Source of the DNA: Cellulosimicrobium cellulans
GTDB lineage: Bacteria; Actinomycetota; Actinomycetes; Actinomycetales; Cellulomonadaceae
Direction: 5' to 3'
DNA: 64,000 bases
Assembly (NCBI RefSeq): GCF_007679345.1
Contig: NZ_VEGH01000001.1
Span: 1 to 64,000, forward strand
Shown: positions 17,996 through 27,655 of the stretch, piece after piece
Position numbering within the stretch: the first letter of the stretch is position 1
How the letters are laid out: each line of letters opens with the position of its first letter
The notes under the pieces: model-generated
Seen by the model: only the letters and a program-made list of their open reading frames with translations
What the model was told of the DNA's origin: nothing
The model's database searches: none
Translations under genes and position numbers: made by a program

Positions 17996-20161
17996 GTGAA
18001 CGCGAAGGCTCCTGTGGCCCAGCAGGTCGGTTGGACCGAGCTCGACGTCAAGGCCGTCGACACGGTGCGTGTCCTGGCCGCCGACGCGGTCGAGAAGGTC
18101 GGCAACGGCCACCCCGGCACGGCGATCAGCCTGGCCCCGGCCGCGTACCTGCTCTACCAGAACGTGCTGCGGCACGACCCGGCGGACCCGCACTGGCTGG
18201 GCCGCGACCGGTTCATCCTGTCGGCGGGCCACTCCTCGCTGACGCAGTACATCCAGCTCTACCTGGCCGGCTTCGGCCTGGAGCTCGAGGACATCGAGGC
18301 GCTGCGCACCTGGGGCTCCAAGACCCCGGGCCACCCCGAGTACAAGCACACCAAGGGCGTCGAGATCACCACCGGCCCGCTCGGCCAGGGCATCTCCTCG
18401 GCCGTCGGCTTCGCGATGGCGGCCCGCCGCGAGCGCGGCCTGCTCGACCCCGAGGCGGCGCCGGGCACCAGCCCGTTCGACCACTTCGTGTACACGATCT
18501 GCTCGGACGGCGACCTGCAGGAGGGCGTGTCCTCCGAGGCCTCGTCCATCGCCGGCACGCAGAAGCTCGGCAACCTCATCGCGATCTGGGACGACAACCA
18601 CATCTCGATCGAGGGCGACACCGAGATCGCGTTCACCGAGGACGTCCTCAAGCGCTACGAGGCCTACGGCTGGCACGTCCAGTTCGTCGACTGGACCGAG
18701 GGCGGCGAGTACACGGAGAACGTGGACGCGCTGCACGCCGCGATCGAGGCCGCCAAGGCCGTCACCGACCGCCCGTCGTTCATCGGCCTGCGCACGATCA
18801 TCGCCTGGCCGTCGCCGACCAAGCAGAACACCCACGGCTCGCACGGCTCCAAGCTGGGCACCGACGAGGTCCGCGGCCTCAAGGAGGTGCTCGGCTTCGA
18901 CCCCGAGAAGTCCTTCGACGTCGACCCCGAGGTCATCGCGCACACCCGCAAGGCCCTCGAGCGCGGCGCCGCCGCCAAGGCCGAGTGGAGCAAGGGCTTC
19001 GACGCCTGGCGCGAGGCCAACCCGGAGCGCGCCGAGCTGCTCGAGCGCCTGCGCGCCGGCAAGCTGCCCGCCGGCTGGGCCGACGCGCTGCCGACGTTCC
19101 CCGCCGGCAAGGCCGTCGCCACCCGCGCCGCCTCCGGCGAGGTGCTGTCCGCCCTCGCGCCGGTGCTGCCCGAGCTGTGGGGCGGCTCCGCCGACCTCGC
19201 CGGCTCGAACAACACCACCATGAAGGGCGAACCGTCCTTCATCCCGGCCGAGCGGTCCACCCACGAGTTCGCGGGCGACGAGTACGGCCGCACGCTGCAC
19301 TTCGGCATCCGCGAGCACGGCATGGGCGCGATCCTGTCGGGCATCGCCCTGCACGGCCTGACCCGGCCGTACGGCGGGACGTTCTTCACGTTCTCCGACT
19401 ACATGCGCGGCGCCGTCCGCCTGGCCTCGCTCATGGGCGTGCCGGCGATCTACGTGTGGACGCACGACTCGATCGGCCTCGGCGAGGACGGCCCGACCCA
19501 TCAGCCGGTCGAGCACCTCACCGCCGTCCGGGCCATCCCGGGCCTCGCGGTCGTCCGCCCCGCCGACGCCAACGAGACGGCGCAGGCGTGGAAGGCGATC
19601 CTCGAGCGCACCGACGGCCCCGCCGCGCTCATCCTCACCCGGCAGAACGTCCCGACGTTCCCGCGCGGCGAGGAGGGCTTCGCGTCCGCCGAGGGCGTGG
19701 CCCGCGGCGCGTACGTGCTGCTCGAGGCGTCCACCGGCACGCCGGAGGTCATCCTCATCGGCACCGGCTCCGAGGTGCAGCTGGCCGTCGCGGCCCGCGA
19801 GACCCTCGAGGCCGCCGGCGTCCCGACCCGCGTGGTCTCCGCGCCGTCGCTGGAGTGGTTCGCCGAGCAGGACGAGGCCTACCGCGAGTCGGTCCTCCCG
19901 TCCTCGGTGAAGGCCCGCGTCTCCGTCGAGGCCGGCATCGCGCTGTCCTGGTGGAAGATCCTCGGCGACGCCGGCCGCGCCGTGTCGCTCGAGCACTACG
20001 GCGCCTCGGCCGCGTACGAGACGCTCTACGAGGAGTTCGGCATCACGGCGGACGCCGTGGTCGCGGCGGCGCACGAGTCGATCGCGGCGGCCCGCGGCGG
20101 CAGCACCCCGGCGACGGACGCCAGCGCCCCGACGGAGAGCGGCACGGGCGACCAGCTCTGA
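17996..20161 (+). CDS. tkt: Transketolase
   Basis: The 721-residue thiamine-diphosphate enzyme of the pentose phosphate pathway moves two-carbon units between sugar phosphates. Seen in order are [39 protein letters not shown], the ThDP motif [13 protein letters not shown]...[27 protein letters not shown] and [19 protein letters not shown]. The C-terminal domain ends with a short Ser/Thr-rich tail. GTG at 17996 has GAGGTG just upstream. In many actinobacteria tkt heads a tal-zwf-opcA-pgl operon; here a strong terminator follows directly, so tkt is transcribed alone. Confidence 0.97.
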   Translation: MNAKAPVAQQVGWTELDVKAVDTVRVLAADAVEKVGNGHPGTAISLAPAAYLLYQNVLRHDPADPHWLGRDRFILSAGHSSLTQYIQLYLAGFGLELEDIEALRTWGSKTPGHPEYKHTKGVEITTGPLGQGISSAVGFAMAARRERGLLDPEAAPGTSPFDHFVYTICSDGDLQEGVSSEASSIAGTQKLGNLIAIWDDNHISIEGDTEIAFTEDVLKRYEAYGWHVQFVDWTEGGEYTENVDALHAAIEAAKAVTDRPSFIGLRTIIAWPSPTKQNTHGSHGSKLGTDEVRGLKEVLGFDPEKSFDVDPEVIAHTRKALERGAAAKAEWSKGFDAWREANPERAELLERLRAGKLPAGWADALPTFPAGKAVATRAASGEVLSALAPVLPELWGGSADLAGSNNTTMKGEPSFIPAERSTHEFAGDEYGRTLHFGIREHGMGAILSGIALHGLTRPYGGTFFTFSDYMRGAVRLASLMGVPAIYVWTHDSIGLGEDGPTHQPVEHLTAVRAIPGLAVVRPADANETAQAWKAILERTDGPAALILTRQNVPTFPRGEEGFASAEGVARGAYVLLEASTGTPEVILIGTGSEVQLAVAARETLEAAGVPTRVVSAPSLEWFAEQDEAYRESVLPSSVKARVSVEAGIALSWWKILGDAGRAVSLEHYGASAAYETLYEEFGITADAVVAAAHESIAAARGGSTPATDASAPTESGTGDQL

Positions 20162-20175
20162 CCCGCTGACGCCCC

Positions 20176-20213
20176 GGACGGCCGGGCGCCCCTCCGGGGG
20201 CGCCCGGCCGTCC
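20176..20213 (+). terminator. Terminator after tkt
   Basis: A near-perfect 17-base-arm hairpin (GGACGGCCGGGCGCCCC with its complement) with a short CTCCGG-type loop stands 14 bases after the stop codon. Confidence 0.88.
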
Positions 20214-20229
20214 TGCGTCCCCAGCACCT

Positions 20230-20295
20230 CGCCGAGTCTCCATCTCCGGACTCTGAGCCGGCCGCCGCTCGCAGACGCGAAGTGGAGACTCGGCG
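20230..20295. repeat. Long inverted repeat between tkt and nrdI
   Basis: Arms CGCCGAGTCTCCA (20230-20242) and TGGAGACTCGGCG (20283-20295) match perfectly over 13 bases, and similarity continues inward for a further 15-18 bases with a few mismatches. The GC is lower than its surroundings. It follows the tkt terminator, so it is likely an interspersed repeat or a regulatory hairpin, not a primary terminator. Confidence 0.6.
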
Positions 20296-20369
20296 ACCGT
20301 GGGGCCGACGATGGGAGGCGGGACGTTGGTCCCCGGCGCCGCAGGCGCCGGGCGGGGAGGGTCGGAGGC

Positions 20370-20810
20370 GTGAGCGTGCGGCAGACCCCGGTGTACTACT
20401 ACTCGTCGAGCTCCGGACTCGTGCGGTCGTTCGCGCTGCGGCTCGACCGGCCGGTGCTCGACCTGTCCCGGCGCGAGGTCCGCCTGTCGGAGGCCGACGG
20501 GGCCTGGGTGCTGCTCACGCCGTCGTACAAGACCGGCAACGAGGCCAACGACACCATCCCCGAGGCGGTGCGCCGGTTCCTGCGCTCGCCCGTCAACCGC
20601 CGCCGCATGGTCGGCGTCATGGGCAGCGGGAACCGGAACTTCGGCCGGTACTACCAGCACGCCGCGCGGGACATCGCGGCCCGCTCGGGCCGGCCGGTGC
20701 TGTTCGAGTTCGAGATCGCCGGCACCCCGTGGGACGTCGAGGAGTGCCGCCGCGTCCTCGCGGACCTGGACGCCGCGCTCGCCGCCGGCGGCGCGACCCC
20801 CGCCGCCTGA
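20370..20810 (+). CDS. nrdI: NrdI flavodoxin-like protein of class Ib ribonucleotide reductase
   Basis: The 146-residue protein has the NrdI signature: VYYYSSSSGLVRSFALRL (phosphate-binding loop for FMN), LLTPSYKTGNEANDTIPEAVRRFL and GVMGSGNRNFGRYYQHAARDIA. NrdI supplies superoxide to assemble the Mn(III)2-tyrosyl cofactor of NrdF. It usually lies in nrdHIEF. Here no nrdH, nrdE or nrdF is adjacent, so this is a detached copy and the reductase genes must be elsewhere. Start GTG 20370 follows GGGGAGGG at about 20355. Confidence 0.93.
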   Translation: MSVRQTPVYYYSSSSGLVRSFALRLDRPVLDLSRREVRLSEADGAWVLLTPSYKTGNEANDTIPEAVRRFLRSPVNRRRMVGVMGSGNRNFGRYYQHAARDIAARSGRPVLFEFEIAGTPWDVEECRRVLADLDAALAAGGATPAA

Positions 20811-20857
20811 CCCCTCCCCGCCCGGGCCGGGTGGGTGCGCGCGGGCCCCGTCGGCCC

Positions 20858-20863
20858 TAGCGT
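20858..20863 (+). promoter_or_regulatory. -10 box for a leaderless LigD-type polymerase mRNA
   Basis: TAGCGT is followed by seven bases and then the ATG at 20871, the geometry expected when transcription begins at the first base of the start codon. Confidence 0.55.
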
Positions 20864-20870
20864 GACCCTC

Positions 20871-21983
20871 ATGAGCCCGTCGAAGGTGCCCGCCGAGGAG
20901 ATCGAGGTGCGCGGCCGCACCGTGCGGGTCTCCAACCCCGACAAGGTCTACTTCCCCGACCGCGGCCTGACCAAGCTCGACGTCGTCCGGTACTTCGTGA
21001 GCGTCGGCGACGGCATCCTCGGCGCCCTGCGCGACCGGCCGACGACGCTGGAGCGCTGGCCGCGCGGGTGTTTCGAGGGCGCGAAGCTGTCGACCCGGGT
21101 GGACAACAAGGGCGACGCGTTCTTCCAGAAGCGGGTCCCCCAGGGCGCGCCGGACTACGTCGAGTCGACGACGATCACGTTCCCGTCCGGGCGCACCGCC
21201 GACGAGGTCACCCCGACGGAGCTCGCCGTCGTGGCGTGGGCCGCGAACCTCGGCACGCTGACCTTCCACCCGTGGCCGGTGACCCGCGCCGACGTCGAGG
21301 CGCCGGACCAGCTCCGCATCGACCTCGACCCGCAGCCGGGCACGACGTTCGACGACGCCGCCCGGGTCGCGCCGCACGTCCGGGAGATCCTCGCCGAGCA
21401 CGGGCTGACCGGCTTCCCCAAGACCTCCGGCGGCCGCGGCATCCACATCTTCGTGCCGATCGAACCGCGCTGGACGTTCACGCAGTGCCGCCGCGCGACG
21501 ATCGCGCTGGGCCGCGAGCTCGAGCGCCGGCTGCCCGGCCAGGTCACGACCAAGTGGTGGAAGGAGGAGCGCGGCGAGGCGATCTTCGTCGACTACAACC
21601 AGATGGCCCGCGACCGCACGATCGCCTCCGCGTACTCCGTCCGCCCCAACCGCCGCGCCACCGTCTCCGCCCCGCTGCGCTGGGAGGAGGTCGCCGACGT
21701 GCACCCCGACGACTTCGACGTGACGTCGATGCCCGCCCGGTTCGCCGAGGTCGGCGACCTGTTCGCGCCGCTGGTCGCGCGCACCTCGCCCGCGCCCGGC
21801 ACGGACGCCGTCGCGCCGGGGGCGCTCGACGGGCTGCTGGAGCTCGCCGCCAAGGACGAGCGGGACCACGACCTCGGGGACCTGCCGTACCCGCCGGAGT
21901 ACCCGAAGATGCCGGGCGAGCCGAAGCGCGTGCAGCCGAGCAAGGACCGGGACCGGCCCAGGGCCGAGGGCTCGGAGGACTGA
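20871..21983 (+). CDS. Stand-alone LigD-type DNA polymerase/primase domain protein
   Basis: The 370-residue protein is the polymerase (AEP primase) domain of the bacterial NHEJ ligase D without ligase or phosphoesterase domains. It begins with VRVSNPDKVYFPDRGLTKLDVVRYF. It holds the catalytic metal motif RIDLDPQPGTTF (two Asp), TSGGRGIHIFVPI and the third acidic segment FVDYNQMARDRTIASAYSVRP. The tail is charged and probably disordered. Such proteins (like mycobacterial PolD1/PolD2) add ribonucleotides or fill gaps during break repair. Neighbours nrdI and the DUF5701 gene give no Ku gene here. Confidence 0.92.
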   Translation: MSPSKVPAEEIEVRGRTVRVSNPDKVYFPDRGLTKLDVVRYFVSVGDGILGALRDRPTTLERWPRGCFEGAKLSTRVDNKGDAFFQKRVPQGAPDYVESTTITFPSGRTADEVTPTELAVVAWAANLGTLTFHPWPVTRADVEAPDQLRIDLDPQPGTTFDDAARVAPHVREILAEHGLTGFPKTSGGRGIHIFVPIEPRWTFTQCRRATIALGRELERRLPGQVTTKWWKEERGEAIFVDYNQMARDRTIASAYSVRPNRRATVSAPLRWEEVADVHPDDFDVTSMPARFAEVGDLFAPLVARTSPAPGTDAVAPGALDGLLELAAKDERDHDLGDLPYPPEYPKMPGEPKRVQPSKDRDRPRAEGSED

Positions 21984-22065
21984 GCGGGGCCGCGCGCCCC
22001 GCGGGAACCCGCCGGGCGGCCCGGGCGTTCACCCCCTCCCGGACCGACGACCCCGAGGAGCGCCC

Positions 22066-22782
22066 GTGCCCGTCCCCGTCATCGCCCCCGACCCCGCCTG
22101 GCCGACCGTCGCCGCCGCCGACCGCGCGCCCGAGCCGTTCGACACCGCCGCCCCCGCGGCCGCCGAGCTGGACCGGCAGGTCCGCGCCCAGCTGGACCTC
22201 GGGCTCGCCGCGGTGCACGGCCTGTCCCCGGCCGACCTGGTCGCCGCGGTCGCCCCGCTGCGCGCCGCCCTCGCCGCCGGCGCCGCGTCGGCCCCGTCGT
22301 CCGTCGCCCCGGACGACCACGTGCCGTTCGTGCTGGTGCTCGACGGCGGGACGGCGAACGCGAACGCCGCCGTCCCGGCGCTGCGCCGCGGGTCCAGGGC
22401 CGGCGTGAGCGTGATCGGCGACGAGGAGATGGCCGGCTACCGGCCGCTGCCGGACCTGGACGTCCCCGCCCGCCCCTACCTGCTGCTCGACGTCGACACC
22501 GGGACCGAGTTCTGCGACGTGCGCCCGGAGGACGCCCTGGCGACCGTGCGCGGGCGCGGCAGGACCCCGCTGACGGTCGCCGAGGGGATCGCGCTGGTCG
22601 CGGTGCGCCCGGACATGCTGCGGCCGAACCGGTGCTTCTCGCTGATGGGCTCGCGGGCGCAGAACCAGCGGGTGCCGGCGGTGTGGATCAGCGAGCGTCG
22701 GCCCAAGCTCGGCTGGTGCTGGGACCGGAACCCGCACACTTGGCTCGGCGCGGCCTCGGCGGGCGGCCGCACGGCGGGCTGA
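22066..22782 (+). CDS. DUF5701 family protein
   Basis: The 238-residue protein matches the actinobacterial DUF5701 pattern as I recall it: PYLLLDVDTGTEF, ALATVRGRGRTPLTVAEGIAL and a C-terminal block GSRAQNQRVPAVWISERRPKLG followed by a W-C-W / NPHTWLGAAS segment. The function is unknown. The first 60 residues are Ala/Pro-rich, then a helical domain. GTG 22066 has GAGGAG at about 22055. It runs convergently with the sulfurtransferase gene, ten bases between stops. Confidence 0.82.
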   Translation: MPVPVIAPDPAWPTVAAADRAPEPFDTAAPAAAELDRQVRAQLDLGLAAVHGLSPADLVAAVAPLRAALAAGAASAPSSVAPDDHVPFVLVLDGGTANANAAVPALRRGSRAGVSVIGDEEMAGYRPLPDLDVPARPYLLLDVDTGTEFCDVRPEDALATVRGRGRTPLTVAEGIALVAVRPDMLRPNRCFSLMGSRAQNQRVPAVWISERRPKLGWCWDRNPHTWLGAASAGGRTAG

Positions 22783-22792
22783 CGCCCGGGCG

Positions 22793-23626
22793 TCACTCCC
22801 CCACGGCGACCGGGCGGTCCGGGTCGCTGGACCACTGGGACCACGACCCCGGGTACAGCACCGGTGTCCGCCCGGCGAGGACCAGCGCGGCCGCCTGGTG
22901 CGCGGCCGTGACGCCGGAGCCGCAGTACACCGCGACCTCGCCGCCCTCGGGCACCCCGAGGGCGGCGAACCGCGCCGTGAGGTCGTCGACGGGGCGGAAC
23001 CGGCCGTCGGCGTCGAGGTTGTCGGCGGTGGGCGCACTGACCGCGCCGGGGATGTGGCCCGCACGGGGGTCGACCGGCTCGACCTCGCCGCGGTACCGCT
23101 CGGCGGCGCGGGCGTCGAGCAGCACGCCCTCGTCGGCCCACCGGCCGGCGCCGTCGGCGTCGAGCACGGGCAGCTGCCCGCCCGTGAGCGTCACGTCGCC
23201 GGGCTCCGGTGCCGGCTCGGCCGTCTCGAGCGCCCCGCCGCCCGCGACCCACGCCGGCAGCCCGCCGTCGAGGATCCGCACGTCCGCGACGCCGGCCCAC
23301 CGCAGCAGCCACCAGGCGCGCGCCGCCGACGTGGCCCCGGAGTCGTCGTAGACCACGACCGGCTCGCCGGCGCGCAGCCCCCAGCGCCGGGCCGCCGCCT
23401 GCAGGTCGGCGACGTCGGGCAGCGGGTGCCGGCCCTCCGCGGCGCTCGGCGGCGCGGCGAGCTCGGTGTCCAGGTCGACGAACACGGCACCCGGCAGGTG
23501 GCCCGCGCGGTAGGCGTCGACCCCGGGCGGGCCGCCGAGCGCCCAGCGCACGTCGAGCAGCCGCGGGGGCGTGGGGCCGTCGAGCTCCCGGGCGAGGTCG
23601 GCGGCGGTCACCAGCACGTCGGTCAT
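22793..23626 (-). CDS. sseA: 3-mercaptopyruvate/thiosulfate sulfurtransferase
   Basis: The 277-residue protein carries two rhodanese domains: an inactive N-terminal one (about 5-130, DVRWALGG...GHLPGAVFVDLD) and a catalytic C-terminal one (about 150-275). The active loop is CGSGVTA with Cys235. The CG[ST]GVTA form is typical of 3-mercaptopyruvate sulfurtransferases, while thiosulfate rhodaneses have CRKGVTA. ATG 23626 lies seven bases downstream of TAGGTT (23634-23639), a leaderless promoter. Confidence 0.92.
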   Translation of the reverse strand: MTDVLVTAADLARELDGPTPPRLLDVRWALGGPPGVDAYRAGHLPGAVFVDLDTELAAPPSAAEGRHPLPDVADLQAAARRWGLRAGEPVVVYDDSGATSAARAWWLLRWAGVADVRILDGGLPAWVAGGGALETAEPAPEPGDVTLTGGQLPVLDADGAGRWADEGVLLDARAAERYRGEVEPVDPRAGHIPGAVSAPTADNLDADGRFRPVDDLTARFAALGVPEGGEVAVYCGSGVTAAHQAAALVLAGRTPVLYPGSWSQWSSDPDRPVAVGE

Positions 23627-23633
23627 GGACCTC

Positions 23634-23900
23634 AACCTAGGCGCCGCCGGGCCGCCCCACCAGGGACGGCGGCCGCCGGAGGGCCCCCGCCCGCCCGACG
23701 TGGTGCACGCCACCCGCGACGCCCGGAACCCGCGCGGCTCCGCGCTCGTTCCCCCCGTGGTGCCCCGCCCCGAGCGTCCGGTGGACCGCCCGCTGAGTCG
23801 CACCAGCGCCCCCGTGGCGCGCGTCGGGCCCGGTTGCCGCATGCTGGCTCCCTCGGTACCCGACGAGCCGCGGCTCGTCCCCTGCACGTCTGGAGCCCGT
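23634..23900. promoter_or_regulatory. Divergent region between sseA and oleA
   Basis: The minus-strand -10 TAGGTT at 23634-23639 serves the sulfurtransferase. For oleA, a CATGCT at about 23840 may be the -10 box, leaving a leader of about 50 bases. No gene or clear repeat is seen in the remaining sequence. Confidence 0.35.
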
Positions 23901-24923
23901 GTGTCCGGTAACGCCACCACCCGGTTCGGCAACGTCTCGCTGCTCTCCGTCGCGAGCCGGCTGCCCAGTCGCATCACCACGTCCGCCGAGATCTCGGAGC
24001 GGTTGGGGTCGGCCCTGCGGCGGCTGCGGCTGCCGCGGACCGTCCTCGAGCGCGTCGCGGGGGTCGAGGAGCGCCGCAACTGGGGGCCGGGCGAGGACGC
24101 CGACACCGCGACGATCGCGGCGGGCACCGAGGCCCTGCGCGAGGCGGGCGTGAACCCCGGCGACGTCGGGCTGCTGATCAACACGTCGGTGACCCGCAAG
24201 CACCTGGAGCCGTCGGTCGCGGTGCGGCTGCACCACGGGCTCGGGCTCGGCAGCCACGCGGTGAACTTCGACGTGGCGAACGCCTGCCTCGGGTTCATCA
24301 ACGGCATGAGCCTGGCGGCGACGATGATCGAGTCCGGCCAGGTGCGGTACGCGGTCGTGGTGAACGGCGAGGACGCCGACGACATCCAGCGGACCACCGT
24401 CGAGCGCCTGCTCCGCCCGGAGGTCGGCCGCGAGGAGTTCATGGAGGAGTTCGCGACGCTGACGCTCGGCTCGGGCTCGGCGGCGGCCGTCCTCGGCCGG
24501 ACGGACGAGAACCCCGGTGGACACCGGGTCCTCGGCGGGGTGACCCGCGCGGCCACCCGCTTCCACGACCTGTGCGTGGGCAGCGCCGACGCGATGCTGA
24601 CCGACGCCCGGGCGCTGCTCGAGGGTGGGCTGGAGCTTGTGGTCGACGCGTGGCACGAGGCGCAGCGCGACTGGGACTGGTCGTCGATGGACCGGTACGT
24701 CACGCACCAGGTGTCCCGGGTGCACACCGACGCCATCGTCAAGGCGGTCGGCCTCAACCGGAAGCGCGTCCCGACGACCTTCCCTCACCTCGGCAACGTC
24801 GGCCCCGCGTCGATCCCGATCACGCTGGTCGAGGAGCAGCACTCCCTGCGGTCGGGCGACCGGGTCCTGCTCATGGGCGTCGGCTCGGGCATCAACACCG
24901 CGATGATGGAGCTCGCCTGGTGA
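23901..24923 (+). CDS. oleA: OleA thiolase-fold acyl-CoA condensing enzyme
   Basis: The 340-residue KAS III-like protein performs head-to-head Claisen condensation of two acyl-CoAs to a 2-alkyl-3-ketoacyl acid, the first step of long-chain olefin synthesis. The catalytic Cys129 is in NFDVANACLGFINGM, the His in RYVTHQVSRVH and the Asn in FPHLGNVGPASIP. It also has HLEPSVAVRLH, holding the Glu that in Xanthomonas OleA acts as base. GTG 23901 is preceded by a modest TGGAG. The stop overlaps the oleBC start by GTGA. Neighbours oleBC and oleD make the identification firm against ordinary FabH. Confidence 0.95.
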   Translation: MSGNATTRFGNVSLLSVASRLPSRITTSAEISERLGSALRRLRLPRTVLERVAGVEERRNWGPGEDADTATIAAGTEALREAGVNPGDVGLLINTSVTRKHLEPSVAVRLHHGLGLGSHAVNFDVANACLGFINGMSLAATMIESGQVRYAVVVNGEDADDIQRTTVERLLRPEVGREEFMEEFATLTLGSGSAAAVLGRTDENPGGHRVLGGVTRAATRFHDLCVGSADAMLTDARALLEGGLELVVDAWHEAQRDWDWSSMDRYVTHQVSRVHTDAIVKAVGLNRKRVPTTFPHLGNVGPASIPITLVEEQHSLRSGDRVLLMGVGSGINTAMMELAW

Positions 24924-27655
24924 CCGCGGCGCTCCGCGTCCGTCCCGCCTCCGCCCCGCCCGCCGGGCTGCCCGGCCTGGACCCGCGGTTCAGCCGGCTG
25001 CTGCCGCTCCCCGAGGGCGCCCCCGACACCGGGCTAGGGGTCGGCGAGCCCGCCTGGCACCACCTCGACACCGGCCCCGAGCTGGCCGCGCGCGGGATCA
25101 CCCCGGTCGGCACGGTCCTGGCGGTGCACGGCAACCCCACGTGGTCCTACCTGTGGCGGTCGCTGCTCCCCGCGACGCTCGACGCCGCGGCCGCGGGCGG
25201 CCCGGCGTGGCGCGTCGTGGCCGTCGACCAGCTCGACATGGGCTTCTCCGCCCGCACCGGCCGGCACCGCACGCTGCCCGAGCGAGTCCGGGACCTCGAC
25301 GCGTTCACGACGGCGCTCGGCCTGACCGGCCCGGTCGTCGTCCTGGGGCACGACTGGGGCGGCGTCGTCGCGATGGGCTGGGCGGTCGACCACCCCGAGC
25401 TGCTCGCCGGGGTCGCGCTGCTCAACACCGCCATCGCGCACCCGGACGGCGAGCCGATCCCGGCGCCGCTGCGCGCCGCCACCGCCGGGCGGGTGCTGCG
25501 CCTGGCGACCGCGACCACGCCGGCGTTCCTCGAGACCACGCTCGCGCTCGCGCACCCGCGCCTGCCCCGGGAGGTCGCGGACGCCTACCGCGCCCCGTAC
25601 CGGCACGCCGAGGACCGCGGCGGGATCGAGGGCTTCGTGGCCGACATCCCCGGCCACCGGGACCACCCCAGCGCCCCCGAGCTGCGCCGGATCGCCGCCG
25701 GGGTCGCCGCCCTGACGGTGCCCGCCCTGCTGCAGTGGGGCCCGCGCGACCCGGTGTTCCGCGACCGGTACCTGGACGACCTCGTCGACCGGCTGCCGCA
25801 GGCGCGGGTGCACCGGCACGAGGGCGCCGGCCACCTGGTGGCGGAGGACGTCGACTGGGCGACCCCGCTGCTCGGCTGGCTGGCGGACGAGGTGCCCGCG
25901 GGCGGCGGCAGCGGCCCCGCCGCGCCCGGCGGCCCCGCCGCACCCGGCGGCCCCGCGGCGGGCCTGCGCGCCGCCCCCGGCGCGCAGCCCGGGGACGACG
26001 CCCGGCCGACGACCCCGTGGACCCCGCTGTGGGACCGCCTCGACGCCCGCGCCGACGACCCCGGCCCGGCGGTGCTCGACATGGCCGCCGACGGCGGGCC
26101 GCGCACCGTCTCCTGGCGGCTGCTGGCGCGCCAGGTCCGGCGGATCGCCGCCGGCCTGCGCCGCGTCGGCGTCCAGCGCGGCGACCGGGTGTCGCTGCTC
26201 GTCCAGCCGGGCCCCACGCTCACCGCGCTGGTGTACGCCTGCCTGCGGATCGGCGCGGTCGTCGTCGTCGCCGACGCGGGGCTCGGTCCGCGAGGGCTGA
26301 CCCGCGCGCAGCGCGGTGCCCAGCCGGACTGGCTGATCGGCCAGACCAAGGGCCTGGTCGCCGCCCGCGCGCTCGGTTGGCCCGGCGTGCGGATCGCGGC
26401 CGAGCCGCTCGGCCCGGCGGCCCGGCGCGCGCTCGACGTCGCGCACCTGCTCGTCGACGTCGCCGACCTGGGCCGGGACGAGGTCCTGCCGCCCGAGCCC
26501 GGCCCCGGCGACGAGGCGGCGATCCTGTTCACCTCCGGGTCGACGGGTCCGGCCAAGGGCGTCGTCTACGCGCACGCCCAGCTGTCGGCGCTCCGCGACG
26601 CCCTCGCGGCGCACTTCGACGTCGGCCCGGACACCGGGCTGGTGACCGGCTTCGCGCCGTTCGCCCTCCTCGGTCCCGCCCTGGGCACCCGGTCCGTCAC
26701 CCCGGACATGGACGTGTCGGCGCCCCGGACGCTCACCGCCCGCGCCGTCGCGGACGCGGTGCGCGCGGCCGACGGGTCGATCGTGTTCCTGTCCCCCGCG
26801 GCGATCCTCAACGTGGTCGCCACCGCCGACGAGCTGGACGCCGACGACCGCGCGGCGCTCGCCCGCGTCCGGACGTTCCTGTCGACCGGGGCGCCGATCA
26901 GCGCCGACCTGCTGGGCTCCGCGGCGGAGCTGATGCCGGCCGCCGAGGCGCACACCCCGTACGGCATGACCGAGTGCCTCCTCGTCACCGACATCACGCT
27001 CGACGGCATCCGCGACGCCGCCGCGGCCCCGGACGCCGGGGTCTGCGTCGGCCGGCCCATCGCCCCGGGCCGGGTGCTCGTCAGCGCGCTCGACGCCGAC
27101 GGGGCCGCGACCGGCACGCCGTCGGACAGCCCCGGCGTGCTGGGCGAGGTCCTGATCACCGCCCCGTACCTCAAGCAGCGCTACGACCGGCTGTGGCTCA
27201 CCGACCGCGCCGCGGAGCGGGACGTCCCCGCCGGGCGCTGGCACCGCACCGGCGACGTCGGCCACCTCGACGCCCGGGGCCGGCTGTGGATCGAGGGCCG
27301 GCTCGCCCACGTCCTCGTGACCGCCGACGGGCCGCTGGCGCCGGTGGGGCCGGAGCAGCACGTCGAGCGGGTGGCCGGCGTCCGCCGCGCCGCCGTCGTC
27401 GGCGTCGGGCCCGCGGGCGTGCAGCAGGCCGTCGCCGTCGTCGAGCCGCCGGCCGACGAGGCGCCCCGGCGGGCGGGCCTGGCGCCGGCCGGGCTGGCGG
27501 CGGCCGTCCGGGCGGCGGCCCCGGTCTCGCTCGCGGCCGTCCTCGTCGCGCCGCGGATGCCGACCGACGTCCGGCACAACTCCAAGATCGACCGCACCCG
27601 GCTCGCGGCGTGGGCCTCGCGGGTGCTGTCCGGCGGCCCGGTGGGTGCGCCGTGA
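24920..27655 (+). CDS. oleBC: OleBC fusion: beta-lactone decarboxylase plus beta-lactone synthetase
   Basis: The 911-residue protein fuses two steps. Residues 1-322 are OleB, a haloalkane-dehalogenase-like alpha/beta hydrolase with nucleophile Asp145 (GHDWGG), Asp277 (WGPRDPVF) and His305 (GAGHLV); it splits the beta-lactone into alkene and CO2. A Gly/Pro/Ala-rich linker (about 325-362) leads to OleC, an AMP-ligase-like domain with AILFTSGSTGPAKGVVYAH, TPYGMTECL and RWHRTGDVGHLD, which closes the beta-hydroxy acid to the beta-lactone. Fusion of B and C is the arrangement known from actinobacteria such as Micrococcus. Start and stop overlap the neighbours by GTGA. Confidence 0.95.
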   Translation: MTAALRVRPASAPPAGLPGLDPRFSRLLPLPEGAPDTGLGVGEPAWHHLDTGPELAARGITPVGTVLAVHGNPTWSYLWRSLLPATLDAAAAGGPAWRVVAVDQLDMGFSARTGRHRTLPERVRDLDAFTTALGLTGPVVVLGHDWGGVVAMGWAVDHPELLAGVALLNTAIAHPDGEPIPAPLRAATAGRVLRLATATTPAFLETTLALAHPRLPREVADAYRAPYRHAEDRGGIEGFVADIPGHRDHPSAPELRRIAAGVAALTVPALLQWGPRDPVFRDRYLDDLVDRLPQARVHRHEGAGHLVAEDVDWATPLLGWLADEVPAGGGSGPAAPGGPAAPGGPAAGLRAAPGAQPGDDARPTTPWTPLWDRLDARADDPGPAVLDMAADGGPRTVSWRLLARQVRRIAAGLRRVGVQRGDRVSLLVQPGPTLTALVYACLRIGAVVVVADAGLGPRGLTRAQRGAQPDWLIGQTKGLVAARALGWPGVRIAAEPLGPAARRALDVAHLLVDVADLGRDEVLPPEPGPGDEAAILFTSGSTGPAKGVVYAHAQLSALRDALAAHFDVGPDTGLVTGFAPFALLGPALGTRSVTPDMDVSAPRTLTARAVADAVRAADGSIVFLSPAAILNVVATADELDADDRAALARVRTFLSTGAPISADLLGSAAELMPAAEAHTPYGMTECLLVTDITLDGIRDAAAAPDAGVCVGRPIAPGRVLVSALDADGAATGTPSDSPGVLGEVLITAPYLKQRYDRLWLTDRAAERDVPAGRWHRTGDVGHLDARGRLWIEGRLAHVLVTADGPLAPVGPEQHVERVAGVRRAAVVGVGPAGVQQAVAVVEPPADEAPRRAGLAPAGLAAAVRAAAPVSLAAVLVAPRMPTDVRHNSKIDRTRLAAWASRVLSGGPVGAP

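Noticed and set aside
15088-20169. A 1693-codon open frame on the plus strand across ppc and tkt
   Set aside because: It is antisense to ppc and out of frame in tkt, both certain genes. Composition is that of a shadow frame.
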